Below, one piece after another: positions 1 through 11,437 of a stretch of DNA of 64,000 nucleotides. The stretch covers positions 3,573,341 through 3,637,340 of the forward strand of contig KK106984.1 in assembly GCA_000611775.1 (NCBI GenBank), in the 5' to 3' direction. Both the position numbers and the translations under genes were made by a program. Each line of letters begins with the position of its first letter. The stretch's first letter is position 1. Below the pieces are notes generated by a model, which was not told where the DNA came from, searched no databases, and saw nothing but the letters and a program-made list of their open reading frames with translations. This DNA is from Umbilicaria muhlenbergii (taxonomy: Eukaryota > Ascomycota > Lecanoromycetes > Umbilicariales > Umbilicariaceae).

Positions 1-1031
1 TCGTCGCCGAGCCAGTCTTGCAGGAGGGGCGTACTGCAGAAGTTTCTCTGGATCAGTATACCATTTTCCCCGGAACGGGATGGGGTGGTAGCAAGATCAT
101 CGTCGTCGTCGTCACTCACTTCAGCGGCGCAGGACACAGCGAATTAAATCGAAACCCCTCTCGCGCATGCACAATCGCCAACTCCCTAGTCATAGCCAAC
201 ACGGCGCCTTTACTAGCCGTATACGCCAACTGCGGCGCCCCACTCCCAACAAGCGCAACGATGCTGGCGGTATTAATGATGCTACCATTCGACTTCCCAT
301 GCTTGCGCAAACTCAACACAGCGTGCTTGCTGCCGTACCAAACGCCCTTGACGTTGATATTATGAGTCAGATCCCAGATTTTCTCGGGGGTGTCGATGGC
401 GTCGGCGTCGTCGGCGTGCATGATCCCGGCGTTGTTGAAGATGATGTCGACGCCGCCCCAGCTGTCGAGGTGGGAGACCATGGCCGCGACGTCGCTTTCG
501 GCGGATACGTCGCATTTGATCGTTTCGAGGCGGGAGTGGTAGGGGATGATGTCTTTGACTTTGGAGAGGGCTTTGGCGAGGGCGGGCTCGGATATGTCGG
601 CCATGAGGACGCGGGCGCCTTCGCGGGCGAAGAGGATGGTGGTTTCGAGACCGATGCCGCTGGGGTGAGGGAGAAGATCAGTCGTGGGGGGGATAAGGAT
701 AGGCTGAAGAGGCATATAGAACATGGTACGGAGAGAGGGAATGTCCCGTATAAGATGGCAACGTTTTGCAGGATAATTGGGGAATATTAAGCGGGTTGCA
801 GCCATGCAGACGAGCAGACGAGCAGTTAAAGACAGACACAACGATAAAGAGACGTAGGACAATTGCAAACGATCGTAACTCAATCAACAGCCTTGCCTTT
901 GAAGGTGAATGGTTCCCAACCAGGTTGCAAAATGATGAAAAGGATAGAGAAGCAATAAGGATCACCTACCCTGCTGCCCCGGTGATGATGGCATTCTTGC
1001 CCTCCAGCCGACCTCTGCCAACACTGCCCAT
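1..1031 (-). CDS. Short-chain dehydrogenase/reductase (SDR), 3' end cut by window edge
   Basis: Classical NAD(P)-dependent SDR. I read three exons: 1031-970, 659-120 and 33 to beyond base 1, with introns of 310 and 86 nt. The start gives MGSVGRGRLEGKNAIITGAA, so the cofactor motif TGxxxGIG is completed across the first intron. Further along are DVSAESD, NNAG, NINVKG, the catalytic Ser region NTAS, and YTASK (YxxxK). After the second intron the frame continues as NTPLLQDWLGDE, the expected substrate-loop region following CPAP. About 212 residues are visible of the usual 260. Closest in style to fungal levodione or hydroxysteroid dehydrogenase-like SDRs; the substrate cannot be told from sequence. 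The 310-nt first intron is long for this genome and is the least certain part. It is divergently arranged to the glutamine synthetase-like gene, so a shared control region is possible. Confidence 0.85.
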
Positions 1032-2102
1032 GATGCTAGTCTTTCAAGTTAAGACGAAAGTTGGAGATTTTGGCAACCGTAAGGGCTGAATTAATCGAAG
1101 AGGAGAACTACTCGATGTCCATCAGCTTACTGTGATTGAGTCATGTGCTTATGAGGGGTCGGATATCGTAATGGTACGTGAATCCCTTGCTTCAATTCGA
1201 GTACATGAAACATCCAAAACCACTCACTAGTTCAAGCAAACGTGATAAGTTTGAAGGAGGCAGACTTGTTGAAAGTCGACAGAGCGTAGAGTGTGGATTC
1301 CCACTTGATTAAAAATTGTCGTAGGGTTGGTGTTGGGACATGATCCGCTCACTCACTGCCACCAAACCCACCCGACTAATCCCGACGGGAACTTACCTTA
1401 TCTAATCCCCACGTCACTCGGAGGTTAGGCCAAGAGCATTAGGTGTGGAGGACAATCGGTCCTGGGGAGTCGCGTGTGGTGGGGCATGGCCGGGGCATTT
1501 CCCGCGCCTGAAGCAGCGCAAATGAGGCCCGGAGGGTGATGGCAGGTGCCCGAAGAGTCGCTATGGGAACTGTTCACAACCCTGGAGGGCAGAATCATGC
1601 ACGCTTGCTCCGGCTTCATGTTGCGTGTGGGGATTTCCGACAACGTTAATGCCAACAATAAGTACGGGGCCGAGTGTCACAGGTCTCACGCTTCGACGAG
1701 TTGCAGATGGATCGTGAATTCCTGATACCGATGTTGGCACCTTGGGTATGCAGCTATTTATGCCCGCCGCGTGGAAGGAGGAGCAGGAAAAAGCAAAGAT
1801 GGACTCTCTCCGCCTCCAGCTGCGAATCAGGGTCCTGACGTGCCTGGACTTTCCCCCGCTACTGCAGGTGGTGGGGTCTAGCCGAAAGGAGGCAGAAGCT
1901 GGAACAGCTACAGAAAGCTGCAACGGACATGTTCGGCGCTCCACTGATCACTGAGCGCTTGCCACTTGTCCTTCTCCGCAGACAATTACTTTTGGACTGT
2001 GGGTGACGTGCCTCTTTGCTTGCTCCCCTCTGGGACCGTCCACGACCCTTCTTCCCAATCCCGCGCCATCGAGTCCACACACCCGACGCCTGAGCTTTCA
2101 AC
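1032..2102. other. Intergenic, divergent promoter region (SDR / GS-like)
   Basis: About 1.07 kb between two divergently transcribed genes. Contains TTATCT/GATA-type sequence near 1400. The open frames here lack domain motifs and splice continuity, so I see no gene. Confidence 0.6.
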
Positions 2103-3815
2103 ATGCCAGACACCGAGGTCAACGTCGAATCCCTTCCAAAGCTTCTGGAGAACGACACGAAGGTCAAGCTTGCCGGCGTTGACGTGGACGGCATCTTGCG
2201 CGGAAAGCTCATCTCGAAAAAGAAATTCCTTTCCATTGCCGAAGATGGCTTTGGCTTCTGTTCGGTCATATTTGGCTGGGATATGCACGATCAAACATAC
2301 TTCAAGGAGCTCAAGATTAGCAACTGTGAGAACGGCTACAAAGACATCCTCGCAATACCGGATTTGAGCACCTTCAGAAGGATACCCTGGGAGGACAATG
2401 TCCCTTTCTTCCTGGTCAGCTTCTTCGACCCCGACACAAAGGCCCCCGTTAGCGCAGATCCAAGAGGTCTGCTGAGAACCGCGGCTGAGAAGTTGGAGAA
2501 GCAGGGGTTGGGTGCCATGGCTGGAGGTGAGCTCAGAAACAACAATTGAAAGACCGCAACTAGGGCGACAATACGCTGCATCTGCTGACAAGGTCAGCTG
2601 AATACGAATTCTATCAATTCCGAGCCCCTCCAAATCCCAATCTCCCGTCTACGGAGCGCAATTCTTCCTCTACAGCTACCTTCCTCAAGGAGAACCCCGT
2701 CAATGCCCTTCCACCACTCACTGAAGGCATGTTCGGCTACAGCTTGACTCGACCGGTTCACAATCAAGATTATTACTATGGCATCTTCGATGCATGCGAA
2801 AAGTTTAAATGTAACATAGAAGGGTGGCATACGGAGAGTGGGCCTGGCGTTTTCGAAGCGGTAAGCCGGTTTACTCTGGCTTGGGGAGCCAGATCCAGTA
2901 CGTCCGGGATGATCCTAACGAAGGTTGTCGCAACAGGCTCTCGAATTCGGTGAGATAAAGCAAATGGCAGATAGAGCTGGTCTCTTCAAGTTCGTATATC
3001 CGCCACTTGCACTCAAGAGGGAGAGCTCACACTGTGCTTCCAGGTACGTCGTGAAGTCACTGGGAAGCAAGTTCGGCATTACACCATGCTTCATGGCGAA
3101 ACCGCGAGAGGGTCTACCGGGCAATTCGGGTCATATGCATGTATCCATTGTCGACAAATCCGGCAAGAACCTCTTCTACCGCGGTTCAAAAGACGAGAAT
3201 CCCCAATACCCAGATCTTGCATACCTCTCAGACATGGGGCGTCACTTCCTGGCTGGTCTGCTGGACGGTCTTGCAGACGTCATGCCCATCGTGGCACCGA
3301 CCGTGAACTCTTACAAGCGCCTGGTTGAGAACTTCTGGGCTCCTGTGACGGTGTCGTGGGGTCTAGAACACCGAGCGGCGTCCATCAGGCTGATTGCACC
3401 GCCAACCGCAAGTGCCAAAGCAACCAGGTTCGAAGTCCGAGTATGTGGTGCAGACGCAAATCCGTTCCTTGTACTTGCCGCTATTCTGGCGCTGGGTTGG
3501 AGAGGAATCGAGAAGAAGATGGCCATCAAAGTCCCGCCGCTAGGTAAAGGTGAGGATGTTGGTGGGGAGGCCGACAAGGGGGAGAGACTGGCCAAGTCGC
3601 TTAAGGAGGCCACTGCACGGTTCGTGGCAAAGGAGAGCGTTGCACGGGAAGTTTTTGGGGATGAGTTCGTGGAGCATTTTGGCGGGACGAGGGAGCATGA
3701 GGTCAAGCTTTGGGATGAAGCTGTTACGGATTGGTAAGTCCTCCTGTGTTTGACGGGGAGTGATGAGACTAATGACATCTTTAGGGAGGTGAGGAGATAC
3801 ATCGAAACTGTATGA
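2103..3815 (+). CDS. Glutamine synthetase-family enzyme (FluG / gamma-glutamyl-amine synthetase type)
   Basis: ATP-dependent amide ligase of the bacterial type I/FluG branch, not the canonical eukaryotic GS. Five exons: 2103-2526, 2598-2860, 2937-2989, 3044-3733, 3785-3815, giving 486 residues (family usually 430-480). Seen directly: an N-terminal beta-grasp region (GVDVDGILRGKLISKKKF), then the ATP-grasp-like GS core with WHTESGPGVFEA, KPREGLPGNSGHMHVSI, the EHRAASIRLI motif (usually ENRxAS) and RFEVRVCGADANPFL. Family members amidate glutamate onto ammonia, polyamines or ethanolamine; which applies here is unknown. Intron 3 (2990-3043) is exactly 54 nt, has no stop in frame and a GTTCGT donor, so retention would simply add 18 residues. 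The KYVVKSLGSKFG continuity across the junction favours splicing. Neighbours include an EutQ-like cupin and an SDR, which fits amine metabolism (inference). Confidence 0.9.
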
Positions 3816-4339
3816 GAGAATATCTTTCATTATTGGTCAAGTCCGCCGCATGAGTATAAGACCCAGGGGGTTAGGACGCATTGGCTCTCGCGATGCTGCT
3901 GTCCATACTGGATCGGGTTGGGCAATTCCAAGGGCATGGAATTATTCTGTTGGCGTCCTTCTCGTCTGCTCTTTTCCATTTTGGCGCAATACCCATACAA
4001 GAGTGTCAATAGGCTTATATCGTACATATCTGATCTCAGTATCGGAAAATTGGCCATACAGCTGCCGGATTTCCGGCCATTGATCGCCATGATTGGTCGA
4101 AGGCAATCAATGACGTTTGCTCTGCCCGCTACCCCACCAAAAAAGCATTAATTGAATCGAACATGTGGGGTAAAGATGCGCGAGACCGGATGGGTCCACA
4201 GATAAAGGATTGGTGGCTTATAAACAGCGTCAGTTTCATAAGGTATAACCCCATCTAAACGGTGCTCTACAGTCCTTCATTATTTCTTCAACACCTTTAG
4301 AAACCAAATCCAATCAACACTAGATTTAGCCACGTGAAA
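3816..4339. other. Intergenic, 3' region of GS-like gene and promoter of hydrolase
   Basis: About 520 bp between two plus-strand genes. A TATA box candidate lies at 4219-4224. Nothing coding is supported. Confidence 0.55.
4219..4224 (+). promoter_or_regulatory. TATA box candidate for the dienelactone hydrolase gene
   Basis: An exact TATAAA lies 116 bp upstream of the ATG at 4340, a normal distance for a fungal core promoter with a short leader. It is supported only by position and match. Confidence 0.4.
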
Positions 4340-5376
4340 ATGGCACAACACGGTCACAGCGCTGTAGGTTATTGCCAAAGCTACGAAGCGATGGTGATGG
4401 ATGCTGAACAAATCCAGGCATGCTGCAGTATCCCCCCGGTCGTTGCCAAGGGGTACTCGCCCAAGGGCAAATACATCGACATCGATGGCATGAAGACCTG
4501 TACCTCTTCCCAATCCTCTCCACCCCGTCCCCTCCCTTCCACCATCTCCGACGAATCCGTTTTGCAATACGCCTCCTAACCACCCCGTTCCTCTCACACA
4601 GACACTACCGGCCCCTCCACCGCGAAAGAAGCCATTCTGATCGTCTACGACATCTTTGGCTTCGCGCCACAAACCCTGCAAGGCGCCGACATCCTCGCGC
4701 ACTCGGACGAGTCGCACCAATACCAAGTCTTCATCCCCGACTTCCTCGAGGGCCACTACGCAGAACACTCTTGGCTTCCGCCGGACACGAAGGAGAAGGG
4801 GGAGAAACTGGGAGCGTTCTTTCAGGGCCCGGCCGCGCCGCCGAAGACGGCCAACAGGATCCCCAATGTGGTAAAGTTGATCACAGAGAAGACGGGAAGC
4901 ACCATTCAGACGTGGGGAGCGCTGGGCATGTGTTGGGGTGGGAAGGTGGGTGTTTCTTATGGCGGATCATAGGTGAAAGGGGGGAGGACTAATCGATGTG
5001 CAGATTGTTTCTCTTACCTCTCAGCAAGGCACGCCGTTCAAAGCTGTTGCGGAAGTCCACCCGGCGATGGTAGACCCGAACGATGCGAAAGGCATCACGG
5101 TACCCGTGTGCATGCTAGCGTCGAAGGATGAAGACGCGGATGCGGTCAAGGGGTTCGAGAAGGAGTTGAAGGTCAAGAGTCACGTGGAGACGTTCGCGGA
5201 CCAGCTTCACGGCTGGATGGCCGCCAGGTGAGTCTCTCCACTACGGGTGCTCGATCAACAAAGAATTAGGGTTGCTGATCTCTGCGGGTAGGGCGGATTT
5301 GGAAGACGAAAAGGTGAAGAAGGAGTACGAGCGTGGGTACAAGGTGTTGCTTGATTTCTACCACCAGTATTTGTGA
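4340..5376 (+). CDS. Dienelactone hydrolase family protein
   Basis: Alpha/beta-hydrolase of the dienelactone hydrolase family, which opens lactone rings of aromatic breakdown products in bacteria; fungal members are mostly uncharacterised. Four exons: 4340-4499, 4602-4945, 5004-5227, 5292-5376, giving 270 residues. The Cys-Asp-His triad is visible: nucleophile elbow GMCWGG (Cys about 164), ASKDED (Asp about 210) and LHGWMAAR (His about 237). The start at 4340 is the first ATG in frame and follows a TATA candidate by 116 bp. No signal peptide, so cytosolic. The Zn2Cys6 factor about 1 kb downstream on the same strand could regulate it, which is only positional evidence. Confidence 0.93.
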
Positions 5377-6358
5377 GTGGGTAAGGTTCGTTGAGCGTTT
5401 TCACTATGGTTTTTGCTTCCGTCTTGGTGGGGCGAGTGCATCACTGATGTATCACCAGACCCAGCGGTCTGACGTCGAAGATGTGAACCCATCACGATGT
5501 GTCTTGCTTTCGGATAGACGGCACCAAAAGCCATGAATACAAGACTTCATATGCACCCACACAACGTTCATCCATCAGCTTGCATCGCGTCCTATTCTGT
5601 AATTAGAAGTAGACTTGACTGCCTCGTTGGCGCTGCCACCAACCTCTTCACCATAACATCGATCACCTGATCCTCCCGCCAGCAGGAAGAACATGAGCGT
5701 GGACTCTTTGTCGTTGACGTCCGCAGTGCAGTCTGAAACTCTTCCACTGTGAATTTGACTATCCAAAAATATCTGACCTGTCACCTGTCGATTCTTGAAT
5801 CCTGGTTTCTAACTGGATATAAAGTCTCGGGTACATGCAGTAAAACATTTGAAATTGCTCCGGATTCCAGCGCAGCTCGCAGCACCGTGTGGGACTGTCT
5901 CGTCAGTGGTAGGACTGGGTAGATGCATGCCACTAGAATCCAGTATGTCTGACCACACGAGCACAAAGGTAGCAACCACGAGCTGTCCCAGTGTTTAATT
6001 AAACAAACACAAGGAAGCAAGAAGCAGTCCGGTGAGAGCAAGTGCCGGTAGTGATAGGCGTCCGAAGCGAATCCCCAGGCTCCCCAGGCCCCGTTCTAGC
6101 CGTGTCCTATCACGCTTGTCGTGCCCACTCGCCCCAACTTGCTCCACCTCGGATAAGGCTAAACATCTGGGCAGCGGGGATCATCGTATCTGGGCTCTAT
6201 CTCCAACTCTGGGGGCGAGGACTAATAGCGAAGCCACCACCTCGCACCTCTTACCCTTCTACATACGGTCATAGGAAGCAGGAGTCGCATCACCTGCCTG
6301 CACTATTACGAATGCTGCCTTCAAAGTTGCCTGATTGAGACGTCGTCCCTCCATCCTT
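5377..6358. other. Intergenic region upstream of the Zn2Cys6 gene
   Basis: About 980 bp. It should hold the hydrolase 3' UTR and the regulator's promoter and leader. No domain-bearing frame seen on either strand. Confidence 0.55.
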
Positions 6359-8952
6359 ATGGAGACTATCACAATCCCTTCACCCACTGCGTTCTTGAGG
6401 TCCCCTATACTACAACCAACAGTCCCCAGACCGACCCCGAAGAACGCGCCCAGGCGGCAGTCTACAGCTACAAGAACACGCCAGCCCTCTACCACTGCCG
6501 CCGATGCTGCTACGAAGCCTAAACAGTCCAAAAGTCGCAATGGTATGTACAATTAGCATTGGAGACTCCTTCTATTGCTGTTACCCGCTCCTTACGCCTC
6601 AGGGTTCGCTGACTGGCCTTTTAGGATGTGTGACCTGCAAAGCCAAACGGTTGAAATGCGATGAAATCAAACCGTCATGTCAACAATGCCACAAGAGAAA
6701 CGTCACTTGCGGAGGCTACAAGAAAGACTTCAAATGGCGGCCGTTCGAGGAATCAACATTCGTCAGCAAAGCGCCTCCTCCGCCGAGAGCGAGGAAGGGT
6801 ACGACTGAAATGTATTTTGCTATGGCCATTACTGACAGACATAGCTTCGACGACCACCAAGAGCACTCCTCGTACAGCCCCAAGCCCTGCGACATCTGAC
6901 GCATCCGAGTCCACGATCGGGGACAGAAACTCATCCTCCCAGATGGAATCTGGAAGCGTTCCATCAACTCAATTACCTACCCCGAAACTAGATTCCCAGT
7001 ACGCCCAGCACTCTTTTGATATCCACGATGGGTTCCCTCTCGATACTATGCAGTTTATGTCTCCAGACGATCACTTTGGAGGCCTACCACAATCGTTTCA
7101 GAACAGCATCCCGCTCAGTAGTACTTCAAGCACGAACAACACAATATTCGATGAGCATAGCACTTTTTCGTCTTCGATCACAGCGGCGTCAAGCTTCTCA
7201 TCTGGTCAATCTCCTAGACTAATCGATCTCCTGTTGCCAGGTACAGATCTCAGCGCTCCGCCACCAGGGTTCATGGACTTTCGTTCTCAACAGTCAGAAA
7301 CACCGTATCAGCCAGGCGGGAATCCGGACGACATGTTATTTCAAGATGACGATGTGGAAGAGATTGTGCGGAAACCAGACCCAGCGGCGGAAGGGTGGAT
7401 TATGCGTTTGCCTTCACCTTCCCCTTCCAGTTCTTCTTCCTCATCCGATGGCTCTCGTTTCGAACCGCTCAATTCCATTTATCGACAGCCAGATGTACAT
7501 CCAGGGAGCCCGGAAATGCTAATGTTACGCTTTGACCGACAAACATGTGGCATCCTCTCGGTCAAGGATGGTCCTAATGAGAACCCTTGGCGGACGCTGG
7601 TATGGCCATTGGCACACGACTCGCCAGCACTCTATCATGCCATTAGTTCAATGACAGCCTTTCACACTTCGAAAGAGAAGCCAGAAATGAGAGTGGAAGG
7701 TATGGAACATATGAGACGAAGTCTCAATAGCCTCAAAACAGGAATCGAGAACATGAGAACAGACACTGCATTGGCGACGACCCTCGTACTGGCGTTCTCT
7801 GAGTCGTGGGACCAGCATGTCTCCACTGGCATCGAACATCTTCGCGGCGCTAAAATCCTGGTAAACCAGGCTTTGACTAGACATAGACAGAACGCCTTGA
7901 GTGGTCAGGAACTGGTCCGATTGAAGTTTTTGTGCAACACCTGGGTGTACATGGATGTCATCGCTCGACTCACATCGATCGACGGTGACGAATCTACCGA
8001 CTTCGATGCTGTGCTGTGTCCCTTTGGCGGTCCTCTCGCCCTCAATAACGAAGTGGACCCTCTGATGGGTTGCGCTAGCACCCTGTTTCCTCTGATAGGG
8101 CGTGTTGCGAACCTCGTCCGTCGTGTTACAAGGAGTTCCGATAATTCACCCGCCATCGTCTCGCATGCTCGCAATCTGAAAACGGTGCTTGAAGAATGGA
8201 AAGCTCCAGCTTTCTTTGAACCGCCGGAGGACCCGACCTCCGAGATCCAACACAGTCTACAGACTGCGGAAGCATATCGATGGGCCACCCTTTTGTACTT
8301 GCATCAGGCCGTACCGGAAATCCCATCGCTGCCCGCGGCTCAGTTGGCGAAAAAGGTACTGGTATATCTGGCAACGGTGCCGTTGGCATCTCGAGCCATC
8401 ATCGTTCAGATTTACCCGTTACTGGCAGCTGGCTGTGAAGCGGTCGACCCTGAAGACAGGGCATGGGTAGAGGACCGGTGGGCGGCAATGGCATCTCGGA
8501 TGTGGATTGGTAATATCGACCGCTGCTGGGAAGTCATCAAGGAGGTCTGGGACCGACGAGACTCGGACGACGCCGACAAATACCGACAGCATTTCCGGCG
8601 CGTGTCGACCGGTCTGCCCTCTGGCTTCATGGCCCCCGTGGACGGCGTGACGAGGAAATTCGGCGGTCAGGAGCCCCACGGTCTGCCGTCTATGGACTGG
8701 CCGGAGCCGTTCGGTGGGAGCAAGCGACGAGCCGGTCAGGGTGATATGGGCACGCCTGCTCCGGTGAGGCTAGCAGGTTTGAGGCGCATGTCGAGTGGGG
8801 CGATGGAGGGTACGTTGGAGTTTGAGAAGACGGTGAGGGGAAGGCAGCATTGGGTTGGGGTGATGAAGGATTGGGGGTGGGAAGGTGAGATATATATTAT
8901 CTTCGGCCAATTGAGGGTGCCTTGCTGATTCGATGCAGTCCTGCTCGGATGA
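6359..8952 (+). CDS. Zn2Cys6 transcription factor with Fungal_trans_2-type middle domain
   Basis: Nuclear DNA-binding regulator of 805 residues. Four exons: 6359-6542, 6625-6798, 6839-8884, 8939-8952; the third intron removes a false terminus and gives the short ending EVLLG. The zinc cluster has perfect spacing: Cys at about 63, 66, 73, 80, 83 and 90 (CxxCx6Cx6CxxCx6C), split from the basic N-terminal part by intron 1. The 40-nt intron 2 is very short but restores frame. A Ser/Pro-rich, low-complexity middle with a poly-Ser run precedes a helical region (MLRFDRQTCGILSVKDGPNE; FSESWDQHVSTGIEHLRGAK) typical of the Fungal_trans_2/DUF3468 family (ARGR, Acr-2 and similar). Targets unknown; the hydrolase, GS-like and cupin genes are the nearest candidates. 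Confidence 0.9.
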
Positions 8953-10533
8953 TCAGTTGGATCCTTCCCGCGAAATCCTTACCACTTCCTACCATGGCTT
9001 ATGATCCATGGGGTAATTTTCCGGTCTCTATTCCGGATGGAGGCTTGCGCCCATATGCTGTGCAACTCCTCTTCGGTGATAATGGGCTTTTCTGGTCCCA
9101 GGGGGACATTGGAGCTCGTGCTCGTGCTTTTGCTTGTGCTACCTATTTTTGCTGCGTACTCCCAAGCGAGGTGTTCCGGGTGGGGAACAATGGTGTTGGG
9201 TGCTAAGGGCTTTTGTCGGTTGCTGCGGACTTTCCTTCAAGACTTTTCGGCATTTTGATACCCTAGGGTTTGCGCTTTGCGGAGAAGTGGTAATGGGGTG
9301 TACTTTAGTTATATGAGATTTGTTTTTGATATCTTGCATGCGTGCTTTAGACTTTACTTTGCTACAATGGATTCAATGCACGCATAGATAGAGAAATTCC
9401 CCAAAGTCCCTGCATGCATGATGGCTGAGCCTCGATGTAGTGGGTGTGACGATTCACGGTGGTGGGATGGTTTATTGGGATGGAGGGAGCGGTGGATGGT
9501 GGTGACAGGCACGGGGTTCCGGTTACCCTACCTGGTACAGATACACCTTCTTGTGAAAGGCACATGCTACCCTACCGGACGGTTTCCGTAAAGGACCAAG
9601 ATCGCGGTTCGGGTCTCATCTACACGTGTACCCGTTCATGATGCGAGGGGTGCTGCTCCCAACTTGCAGTCTACACGGTGAGAATACGGACTCGTAAGCA
9701 CGGTGATATGGAGTAATCGTGACAATGTTACATAAGGCAGTCCCCTCTGAGAAGTCAACACGAACTCAACCGCGCAATACACCAAGGTATGTACCTCATA
9801 GTAGCCTAACTCTGGCTCCCCTCCCCCTCCCCCTCCCTACCGTACCATACCGACTCCTCAATCCAACATGCACCATACCAAAAGAGGCAATCCAATCCCG
9901 GCCTTGGCGCTCTCCCACCACATTCCCCAATCCCATCCCCAGGCTATCAACACCCTGAGGCATAGCGTACCTATCTTCAGCCTCAGCCTCAACGCACTCC
10001 AAGCGTGCATTCGGCTCCTGGGACGAAGGGGTCCGCGCTATGCTACATCCAGACAACAGGTCCCAATTGCCCGGCGTGGATGTGGTGAGATAGGGACTGC
10101 GGGGCGAGTCGGGCGATGTGGGGGTTTCAGATGCTGTTCTTGGGCATGCATGCAAGAGGGGCGTAGATTAGGGAGGTGGGTATTTAGATGGGGGTGGGCG
10201 GGCGTTGTTGGGTGCTGCTCGCTGTCTCTTGCTGTCTCTTGCTCTCTCTCTCCCCCTCTCCCTCTCTCTTCGTGCGTTCGTCTCAAATTCGAACTCCTCA
10301 GGCTCAACACCGCTACGCAATTATCTCTCACCCACATTCTCTCCCAGAACCTCGTACGCTACCCTGCACTCCCTCTCCCTCTTCATGAACTTCATCCACA
10401 GTCCCCAGTCCCCATTACCCCTCTCCTCATTGCCCCTTTCAAATCCAAACCCCACCCATATACAAGGGCCTAACAGCTTCCCACAGTCCCCTCACTCACC
10501 AACCCCCTCGAAGCAATCCTCCCACCCCCAAAA
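8953..10533. other. Intergenic, pyrimidine-rich promoter of the cupin gene
   Basis: About 1.6 kb. The first 300 bp is AT/GT-rich 3' flank. From about 9810 onward there are C- and CT-rich blocks, strongest near 10208-10270, as in many fungal promoters. A TATA-like TATACAAG lies at about 10459, roughly 75 bp before the cupin ATG. No gene seen. Confidence 0.55.
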
Positions 10534-11050
10534 ATGCCCGACCCCTCCGCCCTCGCCTCTCCCCCGGCGATGAAGCACTACGCCAAAGCGCAATCGACCT
10601 ACAAGCCCCCACCCATCTCCAGCAACAACGCTTTCCTCGGCGACGTATTTTCTAGGTACGATTTCCCCATTGTTCCCCCACTCATCCCCCACCCTTCTCC
10701 CTTCCCCTCTCCCTTCTTTCCCTCCCCTCTCCTCTCTCCCCCGCTCCCTCCTCCTTTTCCTCCAAACTAACCAACCCCACCCCCCCAGCCAACACCTCGA
10801 CCCCACCTCCCCCATATCCTGCGGCTTCTACCGTCTCGAAAAGGGCGACCCCCTCGTCTACACCTACACGTACCACGAGATGAAGATCATCGTCGAGGGC
10901 TCCTTCGACATCGAAGACGAGACGGGGCAAAAAGTGCACGCCGTGCCGGGGGATGTGTTTTATTTTCCCAAAGGGGCCAAGATCACCTTCACTACGGGGG
11001 ATTATGGGTTGGCGTTCTATACGGGGCAGAGGGCGGAGGGGGCGGCGTGA
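10534..11050 (+). CDS. Small EutQ-like cupin protein
   Basis: Single-domain RmlC-type cupin of 127 residues. Two exons, 10534-10655 and 10789-11050, with a 133-nt polypyrimidine intron. The core shows [19 protein letters not shown], then [20 protein letters not shown] and [10 protein letters not shown], matching the two conserved cupin strands (G(X)5HXH is not clearly kept; PGD and PKG turn motifs are). This resembles the cupin domain of ethanolamine-utilisation protein EutQ and its fungal relatives. No signal peptide. Function in fungi is not established; the nearby GS-like enzyme makes an amine-related role attractive (inference). It is convergent with the GH3 gene. Confidence 0.85.
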
Positions 11051-11437
11051 GTAGTGGCCGGGGGGATGAAGAGAGGATGGTCGGGGGGAGGATAAGAATG
11101 TAGGATGGCAGGGTTGGGAAGAAGAGCAGTGGACATGGATAAGAACCGGAGAGAGTGCGAGAGGTTGGAGAGGCCAGCACAAGCGTGGTGGGATGATGGA
11201 TGCTCAGCAAGCTGCGATGCATGTATAGGCGCGCACCTCGCCATCTAATCCAACGCACGGAAACGAAACAATAAAAAGTCTAACATCTCCATGTCCATTG
11301 CCAGCTTCTCAGTTCCTCCATCCAACTCCTTTTGCCACTTCCCCCCTTCCCTATTCCGTGGTCCCCTTCCCTATTCTGTTCCCCTTCCCTAATCCCTTCC
11401 CCTCATCCAACCCCCCCCACTCCCTCCCATAAAAACC
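11051..11437. other. Short convergent intergenic region
   Basis: About 390 bp between the 3' ends of the cupin and GH3 genes. Contains the C-rich tandem repeat described separately. Confidence 0.6.
11341..11400. repeat. Imperfect C-rich minisatellite, 3 copies of about 18-20 bp
   Basis: The unit CCCCTTCCCTATTC plus a variable tail is repeated three times (from about 11343, 11363 and 11381). It lies in the shared 3' flank of two convergent genes. Confidence 0.6.
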
